This document shows, in pieces, positions 1-8,018 of a DNA stretch of 64,000 bases (position 1 is its first letter; the number at the start of each line of letters is the position of its first letter). The translations under genes were made by a program, and so were the position numbers. Under the pieces are notes generated by a model. That model was not told the origin of the DNA and searched no databases. It worked only from the letters and a program-made list of their open reading frames with translations. This stretch comes from Mycobacterium sp. NBC_00419 (lineage in GTDB: Bacteria > Actinomycetota > Actinomycetes > Mycobacteriales > Mycobacteriaceae): assembly GCF_036023875.1 (NCBI RefSeq), contig NZ_CP107931.1, positions 2,356,001-2,420,000 on the forward strand. Reading direction: 5' to 3'.

Positions 1-239
1 CCGGCGACCTCGCCGATGACCACGAGCGCCAGGATGAGGAACAGCGCAGCGAACAGCTTGGCCCGCGGCGAATGGATGTGGCTGACGATATGCGGGGCCA
101 GCATCACTCCGGCGATGGCGCCCAGCACCACACCGACGAAGGACATCAACGAGCCCAACGCACCGGAGCGCCAACCGGATATCGCGGCGACGAACGCCAC
201 CACCAGCACGGCGATGTCCAGCCATTGCGAACTCGTCAC
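1..239 (-). CDS. marP: MarP periplasmic serine protease, N-terminal part (cut by window edge)
   Basis: Only the first 79 codons lie in the window; the gene runs off the left edge. The translation begins VTSSQWLDIAVLVVAF and shows at least two hydrophobic helices, then PHIVSHIHSPRAKLFAALF. This matches the four-helix membrane anchor (CvpA-like) that precedes the trypsin-like protease domain of mycobacterial MarP (Rv3671c), which maintains intrabacterial pH under acid stress. The protease domain itself is not visible. The GTG start overlaps the stop of the upstream Nudix gene by 4 bp (GTGA), so the genes 2482 to 1 form one leftward operon. Identification is by recognised similarity and synteny. 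Confidence 0.85.
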   Translation of the reverse strand, partial: MTSSQWLDIAVLVVAFVAAISGWRSGALGSLMSFVGVVLGAIAGVMLAPHIVSHIHSPRAKLFAALFLILALVVIGEVA

Positions 240-1009
240 AGCGGCCCCTTACTGTTGTCGCCGACGAGCGCCATGGCCTCGTCCAACTCTCGGATGTCTT
301 CGGTCTCCCACGGTTGTGACCAACCGGCCACATCGAGCATCGCCGAGATTACGTGACCGGTGAACCCCCACACCAACATCTCGTTGAGCAGAAACGCCGG
401 TCCGGCGAAACGCGGGCCCGCACCGGTGCGGTACACCATCAGCCGGTTCTCAGGATTGACGAAGGCGCGCAGCGGAACCCGTGCGACGACGGCCGTCTCC
501 GCTTCGTTGACCACAGCCACCGGTCCGGGGTCCGGTGAATACGCCAGCACGGGAACGACGTGAAAGCCCGAGGGCGGGATGAACATTCGCTCGAGTGTGG
601 CCAGGGGATGCAGACGATTCGGGTCGATCCCCGTCTCCTCCTGGGCTTCCCGCAGTGCGGTCGCCACCGGTCCGGCGTCACCGGGATCGGCCGCCCCGCC
701 CGGGAAGGCCGCCTGGCCGGCGTGGTGACGCAATGTGCTGGCGCGCACGGTCAGCAGAAGATCGGCGTCGTCGGGGACCTGTCCGGCCGGGTGATCGGAC
801 GGCGGGCCGGAAAACAACACCAGGACCGCGGCATCGCGTCCGGCGGTTCCGGCGCCGGTCACAGCGGCCAGCAGTTCAGGCGGAACCTTGCGGCGATAGG
901 CATGCGGCACGAGGTCGACGTTTTCCACCAATGGGGCCAGCCAGGGCGGCCTCACGTCGGGAGTGAGCGGTATCCCACCCGTCACCCGCGCCACCTCGCT
1001 CGTCGTCAT
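236..1009 (-). CDS. Nudix hydrolase, CoA pyrophosphatase-like
   Basis: A 257-residue protein equivalent to Rv3672c. The CoA-pyrophosphatase signature is visible as LLLTVRASTLRHHAGQAAFPGG (about residues 84-105; not every position fits the canonical form), followed by a Nudix box with REAQEETGI (about 120-128) carrying the metal-binding glutamates. Enzymes with both motifs hydrolyse CoA or acyl-CoA to 3',5'-ADP and 4'-phosphopantetheine. The ATG start overlaps the stop of the upstream thioredoxin-like gene by 4 bp (ATGA), and the stop overlaps the marP start, so expression is very likely coupled. Substrate specificity is inferred from the motif. Confidence 0.88.
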   Translation of the reverse strand: MTTSEVARVTGGIPLTPDVRPPWLAPLVENVDLVPHAYRRKVPPELLAAVTGAGTAGRDAAVLVLFSGPPSDHPAGQVPDDADLLLTVRASTLRHHAGQAAFPGGAADPGDAGPVATALREAQEETGIDPNRLHPLATLERMFIPPSGFHVVPVLAYSPDPGPVAVVNEAETAVVARVPLRAFVNPENRLMVYRTGAGPRFAGPAFLLNEMLVWGFTGHVISAMLDVAGWSQPWETEDIRELDEAMALVGDNSKGPL

Positions 1010-1647
1010 TGCAGAGCATTCTTCACCGCGGCGGCGATTTCATCGGCACTGGTGAACGCGCGCGGCAGGATCTGGGCAACGGTACCGTCCGCGCGCAGCA
1101 CGACCGTCGCGGGCATGACGTTGGGCACACCCAGGGCAGCGGCCACCCGACGCTGGCCGTCCTGCAGCGTGGGCAGCCGCACCTTCAGGTCGGCCAGGCG
1201 CAGCAGTGCCGCCGCCTCGTTCTCGTCCTGGTGGACGGTGACCACGCGGACGTCACCACTCACCCGGCGCTGATACTCGGCCAGAGCGGGCAGTTCCTCG
1301 GCGCACGGCGCGCACCAATAGGCCCACAGGTTCAGTACCGCCGGACGACCGGCCAGTGCCCGCGCCACGTCGACCGGTGCGCCGTCAGCCGCGCACTCGA
1401 TGACGATGCCGCGCAGCTTCTCCGGACCGGGTTCCTGCCCGCCAGCCGGACAGGGCGGCAGGTCGGCCTGCTGGCGCGGGCCCGCCAGCGCCTCGGGCGT
1501 GTCGGCGTCGCGGTGGGCGCGGGCCACCTGGGTGGCGGGGGTTCCGTCGCCCTCGCCGGGGTCACCACCGATCTCGACCACCAGCGCACCGATCAGCACG
1601 GCGACCGCGGCCAGCACCACCACGGTCCAGCGGGTGGATCTGGTCAT
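1006..1647 (-). CDS. Membrane-anchored thioredoxin-like thiol-disulfide protein
   Basis: A 213-residue protein with one N-terminal hydrophobic segment (about residues 7-25) that acts as signal-anchor, a low-complexity linker, and a TlpA/DsbE-type thioredoxin domain with the redox motif WCAPC at residues 111-115. It corresponds to Rv3673c. It is probably extracytoplasmic and involved in thiol-disulfide exchange on cell-wall proteins. Two further cysteines (C66 and C85) lie upstream of the active site and could form a structural disulfide. It is translationally coupled (ATGA) to the Nudix gene and follows nth by 22 bp. Confidence 0.87.
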   Translation of the reverse strand: MTRSTRWTVVVLAAVAVLIGALVVEIGGDPGEGDGTPATQVARAHRDADTPEALAGPRQQADLPPCPAGGQEPGPEKLRGIVIECAADGAPVDVARALAGRPAVLNLWAYWCAPCAEELPALAEYQRRVSGDVRVVTVHQDENEAAALLRLADLKVRLPTLQDGQRRVAAALGVPNVMPATVVLRADGTVAQILPRAFTSADEIAAAVKNALQ

Positions 1648-1669
1648 CGGCGGGCCGCGAGGCGGGCGC

Positions 1670-2482
1670 TCACAGCCCGGCCAGGGCGAGCAGATGCTCG
1701 GTCTCGGGACCTTTCACCAGCGCTGCGGCCACCGGCGGCTCCGTGGGACCGATCCCGAACGATGGGCAGTCCTTGGCCAGCACGCACACCCCGCAGGCGG
1801 GCTTGCGGGCGTGGCAGACCCGGCGGCCATGAAATATGACGCGATGACTCAGCAGAGTCCACTCACTGCGTTCGATCAACTCGCCGACCGCATGCTCGAC
1901 CTTGACCGGATCCTCCAGGGCTGTCCAGCGCCAGCGCCGGACGAGCCTGCCGAAATGGGTGTCGACGGTGATGCCGGGGATGTCGAAGGCGTTTCCCAGG
2001 ATGACGTTGGCGGTCTTGCGCCCGACACCGGGCAGGGTCACCAACTCGTCCAATGTCTGCGGAACCTCCCCGTCGAAACGCTCGACAAGTTCCTGGCCCA
2101 GCCGGATCAGCGACGTGGTCTTGTTGCGGTAGAAACCGGTGGGCCGGATCAGTTCTTCGAGTTCGGTGCGGTCGGCCTGGGCGTAGTCCAGCGCGGTGCG
2201 GTACCTCGTGAACAGCGCCGGAGTGGTCAGGTTGACCCGTTTGTCGGTGGACTGGGCCGACAGGATCGTGGCGACCGCGAGTTCGAGCGGGTTGGTGAAA
2301 TCGAGCTCGCAGTACACATGCGGGAATGCGACGGCCAGGGTCCGGTTCATCCGGCGGGCACGGCGCACCAGGCCAAGGTGGGTTTCGGCGTCCCACTTCT
2401 TGGAGTCAGGTTTCTTGGCGGCCGCAGGCACGCTGACAAGGGTACTGACGAGCCGCGACAAGCAGCGACGACCTGCGGACAT
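1670..2482 (-). CDS. nth: Endonuclease III (DNA glycosylase/AP lyase)
   Basis: A base-excision repair enzyme removing oxidised pyrimidines. The helix-hairpin-helix [17 protein letters not shown] carries the catalytic lysine, [11 protein letters not shown] the catalytic aspartate, and the C-terminal C-x6-C-x2-C-x5-C ([17 protein letters not shown]) binds a 4Fe-4S cluster. From the first possible ATG the product is 270 aa; M. tuberculosis Nth is about 245 aa and begins just before the [18 protein letters not shown] stretch, so a start at GTG 2431 (253 aa) is an equally good choice. No clear ribosome-binding site decides it. It is the first gene of the leftward operon and diverges from the small membrane protein at 2536. 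Confidence 0.92.
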   Translation of the reverse strand: MSAGRRCLSRLVSTLVSVPAAAKKPDSKKWDAETHLGLVRRARRMNRTLAVAFPHVYCELDFTNPLELAVATILSAQSTDKRVNLTTPALFTRYRTALDYAQADRTELEELIRPTGFYRNKTTSLIRLGQELVERFDGEVPQTLDELVTLPGVGRKTANVILGNAFDIPGITVDTHFGRLVRRWRWTALEDPVKVEHAVGELIERSEWTLLSHRVIFHGRRVCHARKPACGVCVLAKDCPSFGIGPTEPPVAAALVKGPETEHLLALAGL

Positions 2483-2535
2483 ACCGGTGACAATTCGTGA
2501 TCTCGCCGAGACCTTGCCCGTGTTTACTTGCCCGG

Positions 2536-2835
2536 GTGACCTGGTTGCTCGCGGTGTGTGTCCCCGGGCTGATGATGCTCGCGACGTTCGGATTGCAGCG
2601 TGTCGAAAGCTGGCTGCACACCGACCAGCCGGGCACCGAAGAGGTCGACGAACTGCTCAAGCAGGTCGAGGAGGCCCGTAAGCAGGCGCCACCGCGGCCG
2701 GCACCCGAGGAATCCCGGCCGGTCGACGTTCGGTACTTGCTGGACGCCGACGAGCCCGGCCTGCCGACCCGGTCCTATGCCCACGCACGGCCGAATCCGC
2801 AGTTTCACCGGACTCCGTACGCCAATCGTGTGTAG
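2536..2835 (+). CDS. Small membrane protein (Rv3675-type)
   Basis: About 99 residues from GTG 2536 ([15 protein letters not shown]). One N-terminal transmembrane helix is followed by an amphipathic, Glu-rich segment ([17 protein letters not shown]) likely to form a coiled coil, and a proline-rich tail ending HRTPYANRV. The reading frame is open back to GTG 2497, adding 13 residues. It lies between divergent nth and downstream crp, as Rv3675 does. The function is unknown; the anchor plus coiled coil suggests a scaffold or envelope role, but this is inference. Confidence 0.7.
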   Translation: MTWLLAVCVPGLMMLATFGLQRVESWLHTDQPGTEEVDELLKQVEEARKQAPPRPAPEESRPVDVRYLLDADEPGLPTRSYAHARPNPQFHRTPYANRV

Positions 2836-2929
2836 CGTTGGCACGTTGCTAGACCGGCTGGCACTAGACTGACCTTCGCGTAATGCTGGCCTGAGCGTGA
2901 CAAATAATCGATGACCTAAGAGGGGCAAC

Positions 2930-3604
2930 GTGGACGAGATCCTGGCGAGGGCCGGAATCTTCCAGGGGGTTGAACCCAGCGCCGTTTCCGCGCTGACCAA
3001 GCAACTGCAGCCGGTTGATTTCCCGCGGGGACACACTGTCTTCGCCGAAGGCGAGCCTGGTGACCGGCTCTACATCATCATTTCCGGCAAGGTGAAGATC
3101 GGCCGGCGGTCCCCGGATGGCCGGGAGAACCTGCTGACGATCATGGGCCCGTCGGACATGTTCGGCGAGCTGTCGATCTTCGACCCCGGTCCCCGGACGT
3201 CCAGCGCCACCACGATCACCGAGGTGCGCGCGGTCTCGATGGACCGTGACGCGCTGCGGGCGTGGATCGCCGACCGCCCCGAGATCGCCGAGCAACTGCT
3301 GCGCGTGCTGGCCCGCCGACTGCGGCGCACGAACAACAACCTGGCCGACCTCATCTTCACTGACGTCCCGGGCCGGGTTGCCAAGCAGCTGCTGCAGCTG
3401 GCCCAGCGCTTCGGCACCCAGGAGGGTGGCGCGCTGCGCGTCACTCACGACCTGACGCAGGAAGAGATCGCTCAGCTGGTGGGCGCCTCCCGCGAGACGG
3501 TGAACAAGGCGCTGGCCGACTTCGCCCACCGCGGGTGGATCCGCCTGGAAGGCAAGAGCGTGCTGATCAGCGATTCCGAGCGGCTGGCGCGCCGAGCGAG
3601 GTAA
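2930..3604 (+). CDS. crp: cAMP receptor protein, global transcription regulator
   Basis: A 224-residue CRP/FNR-family regulator equivalent to Rv3676. The N-terminal cyclic-nucleotide-binding domain includes the phosphate-binding cassette [16 protein letters not shown] (78-93). A dimerisation helix (about 115-145) is followed by a winged helix-turn-helix with [21 protein letters not shown] (175-195). The length equals that of the M. tuberculosis protein. The GTG start is preceded by AGAGGGG at a good spacing. The gene is monocistronic: the next gene converges, and a hairpin lies at its stop codon. In mycobacteria it responds to cAMP and controls respiration, whiB1 and rpfA. Confidence 0.96.
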   Translation: MDEILARAGIFQGVEPSAVSALTKQLQPVDFPRGHTVFAEGEPGDRLYIIISGKVKIGRRSPDGRENLLTIMGPSDMFGELSIFDPGPRTSSATTITEVRAVSMDRDALRAWIADRPEIAEQLLRVLARRLRRTNNNLADLIFTDVPGRVAKQLLQLAQRFGTQEGGALRVTHDLTQEEIAQLVGASRETVNKALADFAHRGWIRLEGKSVLISDSERLARRAR

Positions 3605-3687
3605 GCGCGGGCGGAGCTTGCGGAGCCCGCGCGCAACCGAGCGAGTATCGGCTCAGCGCGAGGTAAGCGCGGGCGGAGCTTGCGGAG
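3596..3687. repeat. Two perfect 30-bp direct repeats at the crp 3' end
   Basis: Copies at 3596-3625 and 3658-3687 are identical (begin GCGAGGTAAGCGCGGGCGGA). The first copy contains the last codons and TAA stop of crp; the second lies just downstream, before the end of the converging lactamase-fold gene. Between them is a 32-bp spacer. The repeat looks like a local duplication that includes hairpin-forming sequence. Confidence 0.85.
3605..3632. terminator. GC-rich stem-loop after crp
   Basis: GCGCGGGC (3605-3612) pairs with GCCCGCGC (3625-3632) around a 12-nt loop directly after the crp stop. There is no U-tract, which is common for mycobacterial terminators. The duplicated second copy (3667-3674) lacks the exact partner. 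Confidence 0.5.
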
Positions 3688-3696
3688 GCCCGGGCG

Positions 3697-4470
3697 CTAG
3701 TCGGCCCGCAGGTAGTCGAGCTGGGCGCGCACGGACTTCTCCGCGGCGTCCCACAGCTTCTCGTCGACATCGGTATAGACGTGCTCGACGACTTGGCGTG
3801 CCGTCGCATCCTCACCGAGCGCGCGTAACGCCGCCCGAACCTGCTCGAGGCGCTCCTCACGGTGCGCCAGGTACATGGCGCTCACAGCGGCCAGGTCATC
3901 GAGTTCAGGACCGTGGCCGGGCAGGACCCTGCGCCGTCCCAAACCTTGCAGCCGCCGCAGCGAGTCGAGGTATTGGGTCAGGCTGCCGTCTTCGTCGTCG
4001 ATCACAGTGGTGCCGCGGCCGAGCACGGTGTCGGCGGTGAGCACCGCGTCGTCGATCAGGAAGGACAGTGAGTCGGCGGTATGGCCCGGGGTGGCCATCA
4101 CGGTGATGCGCAGCCCGGCGGCGTCAATGACCTCGCCGTCGGTCAGCGGCCCGCCGAGACCGCGCAGGAAACCACTGCCGACCGATCGGACGGTGGCGCC
4201 CGTCATGTCCACGAGTTTGTCGATGCCGCCGGTGTGGTCCTCGTGCTTGTGGCTGATGAGCACCAGCGCGATGGTGCCGAGGCCGGCGAGTGTGGCCAGG
4301 TGCTGGTCATCGTCGGGGCCGGGGTCGACGATCACCATCTCGTCGCTGCCGCGCCCGCGCAGCACCCAGGTGTTGGTGCCCTCCAGCGTCATGACGTTCG
4401 GGTTGTTGCACAGCAGCACCGACGCTATTTCGGTGACGGGCCGCAGGACGCCGTAGGAGGGATGGGTCAC
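3697..4470 (-). CDS. Metallo-beta-lactamase-fold hydrolase (LACTB2-like)
   Basis: A 257-residue protein equivalent to Rv3677c. The zinc motif HxHxDH is complete (SHKHEDHTGG, H74/H76/D78/H79), with later ligands in TPGHT, LTADTVLG and LPGHGPEL. The N-terminal NPNVMTLEGTNTWVL and the C-terminal helical domain are characteristic of the LACTB2/glyoxalase-II-like group, which contains endoribonucleases and thioesterases, so it is not an antibiotic-degrading lactamase. Its start overlaps the RidA stop by 4 bp, making a three-gene leftward operon with RidA and the DUF4177 protein. Confidence 0.88.
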   Translation of the reverse strand: MTHPSYGVLRPVTEIASVLLCNNPNVMTLEGTNTWVLRGRGSDEMVIVDPGPDDDQHLATLAGLGTIALVLISHKHEDHTGGIDKLVDMTGATVRSVGSGFLRGLGGPLTDGEVIDAAGLRITVMATPGHTADSLSFLIDDAVLTADTVLGRGTTVIDDEDGSLTQYLDSLRRLQGLGRRRVLPGHGPELDDLAAVSAMYLAHREERLEQVRAALRALGEDATARQVVEHVYTDVDEKLWDAAEKSVRAQLDYLRAD

Positions 4471-4922
4471 CCCACCTCCACGATGAGCTCCACCTCGACC
4501 GGGGCGTCCAGCGGCAGTTCAGAGACGCCGACGGCGGAGCGGGCGTGCGCGCCCGCCTCACCGAACACCTCGCCCAGGAGTTCGGAGGCCCCGTTGATGA
4601 CACCGGGCTGCCCGGTGAATCCGGGCGCAGAGGCGACGAACCCGACGACCTTGACGACCTTGGTGATGTTGTCGAGGCCGACCACCGCGTCGATGGCTGC
4701 CAGGGCGTTCAGCGCGCACAGCCTTGCGGCGGCCTTAGCCCGTTCCGGGCTGACCTCGGCGCCGACCTTGCCAGTGTCGGTGAGCTCACCGGCCGCCAGC
4801 GGGAGCTGACCTGCGGTGTAGACCAGGTTGCCGGTGCGCACCGCGGGTACGTAGGCCGCCAGCGGCTTGGCAGGCGTTGGCAGCGCCAGGCCCAGTTCGG
4901 CGAGCCGTTGTGAAGCTGTCAC
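4467..4922 (-). CDS. RidA/YjgF-family enamine/imine deaminase
   Basis: A 151-residue protein equivalent to Rv3678c. It has the RidA-fold pattern including GNLVYTAGQLP and the conserved substrate-pocket segment ARSAVGVSELPLDAPVEVELI near the C-terminus. Family members hydrolyse reactive enamine/imine intermediates released by PLP enzymes. I chose GTG 4922 because it gives the normal family length and overlaps the stop of the upstream 53-aa gene by 4 bp (GTGA). The stop overlaps the ATG of the lactamase-fold gene by 4 bp. Confidence 0.87.
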   Translation of the reverse strand: MTASQRLAELGLALPTPAKPLAAYVPAVRTGNLVYTAGQLPLAAGELTDTGKVGAEVSPERAKAAARLCALNALAAIDAVVGLDNITKVVKVVGFVASAPGFTGQPGVINGASELLGEVFGEAGAHARSAVGVSELPLDAPVEVELIVEVG

Positions 4923-5080
4923 TTCGGGCGTTTGAGGTAGGCGACGTGCTGTTCGCCCGTCGGGCCGGGCAATACGGCCACCAGTTCCCAGCCGTCGGCG
5001 CCCCACTGGTCGAGGATCTGTTTAGTCGCATGGGTCAGCAACGGGATGGTGGCGTATTCCCATGTCGTCGGTTCGCTCAT
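4919..5080 (-). CDS. DUF4177 small protein
   Basis: A 53-residue gene on the minus strand, MSEPTTWEYATIPLLTHATK..., ending AYLKRPK. The pattern W-E-Y...(I)L(D)xWGxDGWELVAVLP is that of the DUF4177 family and matches the small mycobacterial protein Rv3678A. It is the first gene of the RidA/lactamase operon, with GTGA overlap to RidA. The function is unknown; the cytoplasmic location is inferred from the absence of hydrophobic segments. Confidence 0.85.
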   Translation of the reverse strand: MSEPTTWEYATIPLLTHATKQILDQWGADGWELVAVLPGPTGEQHVAYLKRPK

Positions 5081-5136
5081 GGCCGAAGCCTATCGCTGAA
5101 CACGGCAATCGCTGAGGGGCCCGGTACGGCCTTGGC

Positions 5137-5142
5137 TAGCAT
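5137..5142 (+). promoter_or_regulatory. -10 box TAGCAT of a leaderless bagA transcript
   Basis: TAGCAT fits TANNNT and ends 6 nt before the A of the bagA ATG at 5149. No Shine-Dalgarno sequence fits in between, so transcription probably starts at the ATG. Confidence 0.55.
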
Positions 5143-5148
5143 GCACTG

Positions 5149-6168
5149 ATGGCGACCACTTCAAGCGACGGCAGCGCCGTCGGCTGGCCCTCCCGCCTGA
5201 CCAAAGCCCGTCTGCACTTCGTGACGGGCAAAGGCGGGACCGGCAAGACCACCGTCGCCGCGGCGTTGGCGTTGACCCTGGCGGCCGGCGGGCGACGGGT
5301 ACTGCTCGTGGAAGTCGAAGGGCGCCAAGGCATTGCGCAGCTGTTCGACGTGCCGCCGCTGCCCTACGAGGAGTCCAAGATCGCCACCGCCGACGGCGGC
5401 GGGCACGTGAACGCATTGGCCATCGACATCGAGGCCGCGTTCCTGGAGTACCTCGACATGTTCTACAACCTCGGCATCGCCGGGCGGGCGATGCGCCGGA
5501 TCGGTGCCATCGAGTTCGCCACCACCATCGCACCAGGGCTGCGTGACGTCCTGCTCACCGGCAAGATCAAGGAATCGGTGGTGCGGGTGGACCGCAATAA
5601 GAAGCCGGTCTACGACGCGATCGTCGTCGACTCTCCCCCGACCGGGCGCATCGCACGCTTCCTGGACGTCACCAAGGCCGTGTCTGACCTGGCCAAGGGC
5701 GGGCCGGTGCACTCCCAGGCCGAGGGGGTGGTCAAGCTGCTGCACTCGGAGCAGACCGCCATCCACCTCGTCACCCTGCTGGAGGCGCTGCCCATCCAGG
5801 AGACCATCGAGGCCATCGAGGAACTCGAGGATCTGGGCCTGCCCATCGGCAGCGTGATCGTGAACCGCAACATCCCGCCGTTCCTGCCCCCCGCCGACCT
5901 GGCGAAGGCCGCCGAGGGCGATATCGACGCCGACGCCGTGCGGGCCGGGCTCGACAAGGCCGGCATCACGCTGGAGGACGGCGACTTCGCCGGGCTGCTG
6001 ACCGAGACCATCGAGCACGCCACCCGGATCCGGGCCAGATCGGAAAGTGCCGAACAGCTCGACCGTTTGAAGGTGCCACGGCTGGAACTGCCCACCATCG
6101 CCGACGGTGTCGATCTCGGCAGCCTGTACGAACTCGCCGAAACGCTTGCGCAGCAAGGAGTCAGGTAA
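5149..6168 (+). CDS. bagA: Get3/ArsA-like ATPase, first subunit (BagA type)
   Basis: A 339-residue member of the anion-transporting ATPase (Get3/ArsA) family, equivalent to Rv3679. The deviant Walker A GKGGTGKT (27-34) keeps the signature lysine. The switch I/II-like VDSPPTGR is visible at about residue 160. There is no membrane segment, so it is cytoplasmic. It abuts the second ATPase (stop at 6168, ATG at 6169). In M. tuberculosis the two proteins form a heteromeric complex linked to glycerol metabolism and stress resistance; the client is not known. Confidence 0.88.
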   Translation: MATTSSDGSAVGWPSRLTKARLHFVTGKGGTGKTTVAAALALTLAAGGRRVLLVEVEGRQGIAQLFDVPPLPYEESKIATADGGGHVNALAIDIEAAFLEYLDMFYNLGIAGRAMRRIGAIEFATTIAPGLRDVLLTGKIKESVVRVDRNKKPVYDAIVVDSPPTGRIARFLDVTKAVSDLAKGGPVHSQAEGVVKLLHSEQTAIHLVTLLEALPIQETIEAIEELEDLGLPIGSVIVNRNIPPFLPPADLAKAAEGDIDADAVRAGLDKAGITLEDGDFAGLLTETIEHATRIRARSESAEQLDRLKVPRLELPTIADGVDLGSLYELAETLAQQGVR

Positions 6169-7302
6169 ATGAGTGGCGCACCTGCAACGCTCGATATGAA
6201 GTCGATCCTCACCGACAGGTCCAACCGTGTCGTGGTGTGCTGCGGCGCCGGCGGCGTCGGCAAGACCACCACCGCGGCGGCGATGGCGGTGCGGGCCGCC
6301 GAGTACGGCCGCACCGTGGTGGTGCTGACCATCGACCCGGCCAAGCGGCTGGCGCAGGCCCTGGGCATCAGGGAGCTCGGCAACGAGCCGCAGCGGGTTC
6401 CGTTGGCTCCCGAGGTGACCGGCGAACTGCACGCGATGATGCTCGACATGCGTCGCACATTCGACGACATGGTGGTCGAACACTCGGGACCCGAACGCGC
6501 ACAAGCGATTCTGGACAACCAGTTCTATCAGACCGTGGCGACGTCCTTGGCCGGCACGCAGGAGTACATGGCCATGGAGAAGCTCGGGCAACTGCTCGGG
6601 CAGGACCGCTGGGATCTGGTGGTGGTGGACACCCCGCCGTCGCGCAACGCCCTGGACTTCCTGGACGCCCCGAAGCGGCTGGGCAGTTTCATGGACGGCC
6701 GGCTGTGGCGGCTGCTGCTGGCTCCCGGCAAGGGCATCGGGCGCCTCGTCACCGGCGTGGTGGGCTTGGCGATGAAGGCGATGTCGACGATCCTCGGCTC
6801 ACAGATGCTCTCCGACGCCTCGGCGTTCGTGCAGTCGCTCGATTCGACCTTCGGCGGCTTCCGTGAGAAGGCGGACCGCACCTACGAACTGCTCAAGCGC
6901 CGCGGCACCCAGTTCGTGGTGGTCTCGGCCGCCGAACCGGACGCGCTGCGGGAGGCGTCGTTCTTCGTCGACCGGCTCTCCGAGGAAGGAATGCCGCTGG
7001 CCGGGCTGGTTCTCAACCGGACCCACCCGACGTTGTGCTCGCTGACGGTGGAGCGCGCCGTCGACGGCGCCGAGGAGTTGAAGAGCGGCGGGGCCAAGAA
7101 CGGTGATCTGCTGGCCGCGGCGGTGCTGGACATCCACGCCGACCGGGCGCAGACCGCCAAACGGGAGGTGCGGCTGCTGTCGCGTTTCACCGGGGCCAAC
7201 CCGCACGTGCCGTGGATCGGGGTGCCGTCCCTGCCGTTCGACGTCTCCGACCTCGACGCTTTGCAGGCCATCGCCGATCAGATCACCGGCGAGACGGCGT
7301 GA
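6169..7302 (+). CDS. bagB: Get3/ArsA-like ATPase, second subunit (BagB type)
   Basis: A 377-residue paralogue equivalent to Rv3680. The P-loop is GAGGVGKT (26-33): the signature lysine of the Get3 class is replaced by alanine, unlike the upstream partner. [19 protein letters not shown] provides the switch region. The middle section is rich in Met/Leu ([26 protein letters not shown]), reminiscent of a hydrophobic client-binding groove, though this is inference. It is co-transcribed with bagA with no gap. whiB4 converges 61 bp downstream. Confidence 0.88.
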   Translation: MSGAPATLDMKSILTDRSNRVVVCCGAGGVGKTTTAAAMAVRAAEYGRTVVVLTIDPAKRLAQALGIRELGNEPQRVPLAPEVTGELHAMMLDMRRTFDDMVVEHSGPERAQAILDNQFYQTVATSLAGTQEYMAMEKLGQLLGQDRWDLVVVDTPPSRNALDFLDAPKRLGSFMDGRLWRLLLAPGKGIGRLVTGVVGLAMKAMSTILGSQMLSDASAFVQSLDSTFGGFREKADRTYELLKRRGTQFVVVSAAEPDALREASFFVDRLSEEGMPLAGLVLNRTHPTLCSLTVERAVDGAEELKSGGAKNGDLLAAAVLDIHADRAQTAKREVRLLSRFTGANPHVPWIGVPSLPFDVSDLDALQAIADQITGETA

Positions 7303-7363
7303 CTGTTCGCGTTTGACGCGGACGAATATTTGCTTGGGGCGCTCGCCCCGGAAGAGCTACAAA

Positions 7364-7717
7364 TTAGCTAACGCTGCGGTGCTTGCGCTGGGCAGAAAAG
7401 AACTCCGACCAGGACACCACCTCGGGATGCTGCTTGAGCAGAGCGCGACGCTGACGTTCGGTCATACCGCCCCACACGCCGAATTCCACCCGGTTGTCCA
7501 GGGCGTCGGCACCACACTCGGCCATGACCGGGCAATGCCGGCAGATGACCGCGGCCTTGCGCTGGGCAGCACCACGAACGAAGAGCTCATCGGGATCAGT
7601 CGAGCGGCACAGAGCCCTGGAAACCCAGGCGATGCGGGCTTCACCCTCCGCACCGTGGATGGAAGCGTGTACCGAAACTGCGCTGGTCCTGCGGGCAGCG
7701 GGCCGAGTAGCTGACAC
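7364..7717 (-). CDS. whiB4: WhiB4 redox-sensing iron-sulfur regulator
   Basis: A 117-residue Wbl protein. The four cluster cysteines follow the C-x22-C-x2-C-x5-C pattern (C37, C60, C63, C69; ALCRSTD...VICRHCPVMAEC). They are followed by the Wbl turn GVWGGMTERQRR and a basic tail for DNA binding. It matches Rv3681c in sequence and place, between the Get3-like pair and ponA2. The start is GTG 7717. WhiB4 senses O2/NO via a 4Fe-4S cluster and controls antioxidant genes. It is transcribed leftward from the 300-bp spacer shared with ponA2. Confidence 0.95.
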   Translation of the reverse strand: MSATRPAARRTSAVSVHASIHGAEGEARIAWVSRALCRSTDPDELFVRGAAQRKAAVICRHCPVMAECGADALDNRVEFGVWGGMTERQRRALLKQHPEVVSWSEFFSAQRKHRSVS

Positions 7718-8018
7718 CGGCGATCCCCTTCGTCCGGGCCGCCACTGGGCGGCTCACTCTTCAGGAGTAGAACGTCATTGCGATCTACGCCACATTGCGA
7801 TCCTGAGTGTTACCTGAATCGCACTGTCTGTTTAAGTTAGGTGGTCAGGTATCGTTTGCGCAACAGTTAGATCACAGGTTTTTTGGGACGATCGTCCAGG
7901 CCCAGCCAAAATGTGGCGTGAGCTGCCATTTCTGACTCCCCCGTAAATTCCCCGCCGCCATCATTGCCCCCGATGGGACGGCACGCAAGACCCAAAAGAC
8001 CCTCAGTACTCTGTACCC
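7718..8018. promoter_or_regulatory. whiB4-ponA2 divergent spacer with 10-bp direct repeats
   Basis: This 301-bp spacer holds no convincing gene. CATTGCGATC occurs twice, at 7776-7785 and 7793-7802, a 17-bp period, about 60-85 bp upstream of the whiB4 start. The ponA2 side has TACTCT at 8007-8012, 6 nt before ATG 8019, fitting a leaderless -10 box. The region around 7820-7880 is locally AT-rich. Confidence 0.5.

Noticed and set aside
2838..2870. A -35/-10 promoter for crp (TTGGCA or TTGCTA with TAGACT).
   Set aside because: The spacings (21 or 13 bp) are poor and no CRP-like TGTGA-n6-TCACA site is present, so I did not list it.
7336..7349. GGGGC-GCTC-GCCCC hairpin between bagB and whiB4 as a terminator.
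   Set aside because: The stem has only 5 bp and no T-run; too weak to list as a feature.
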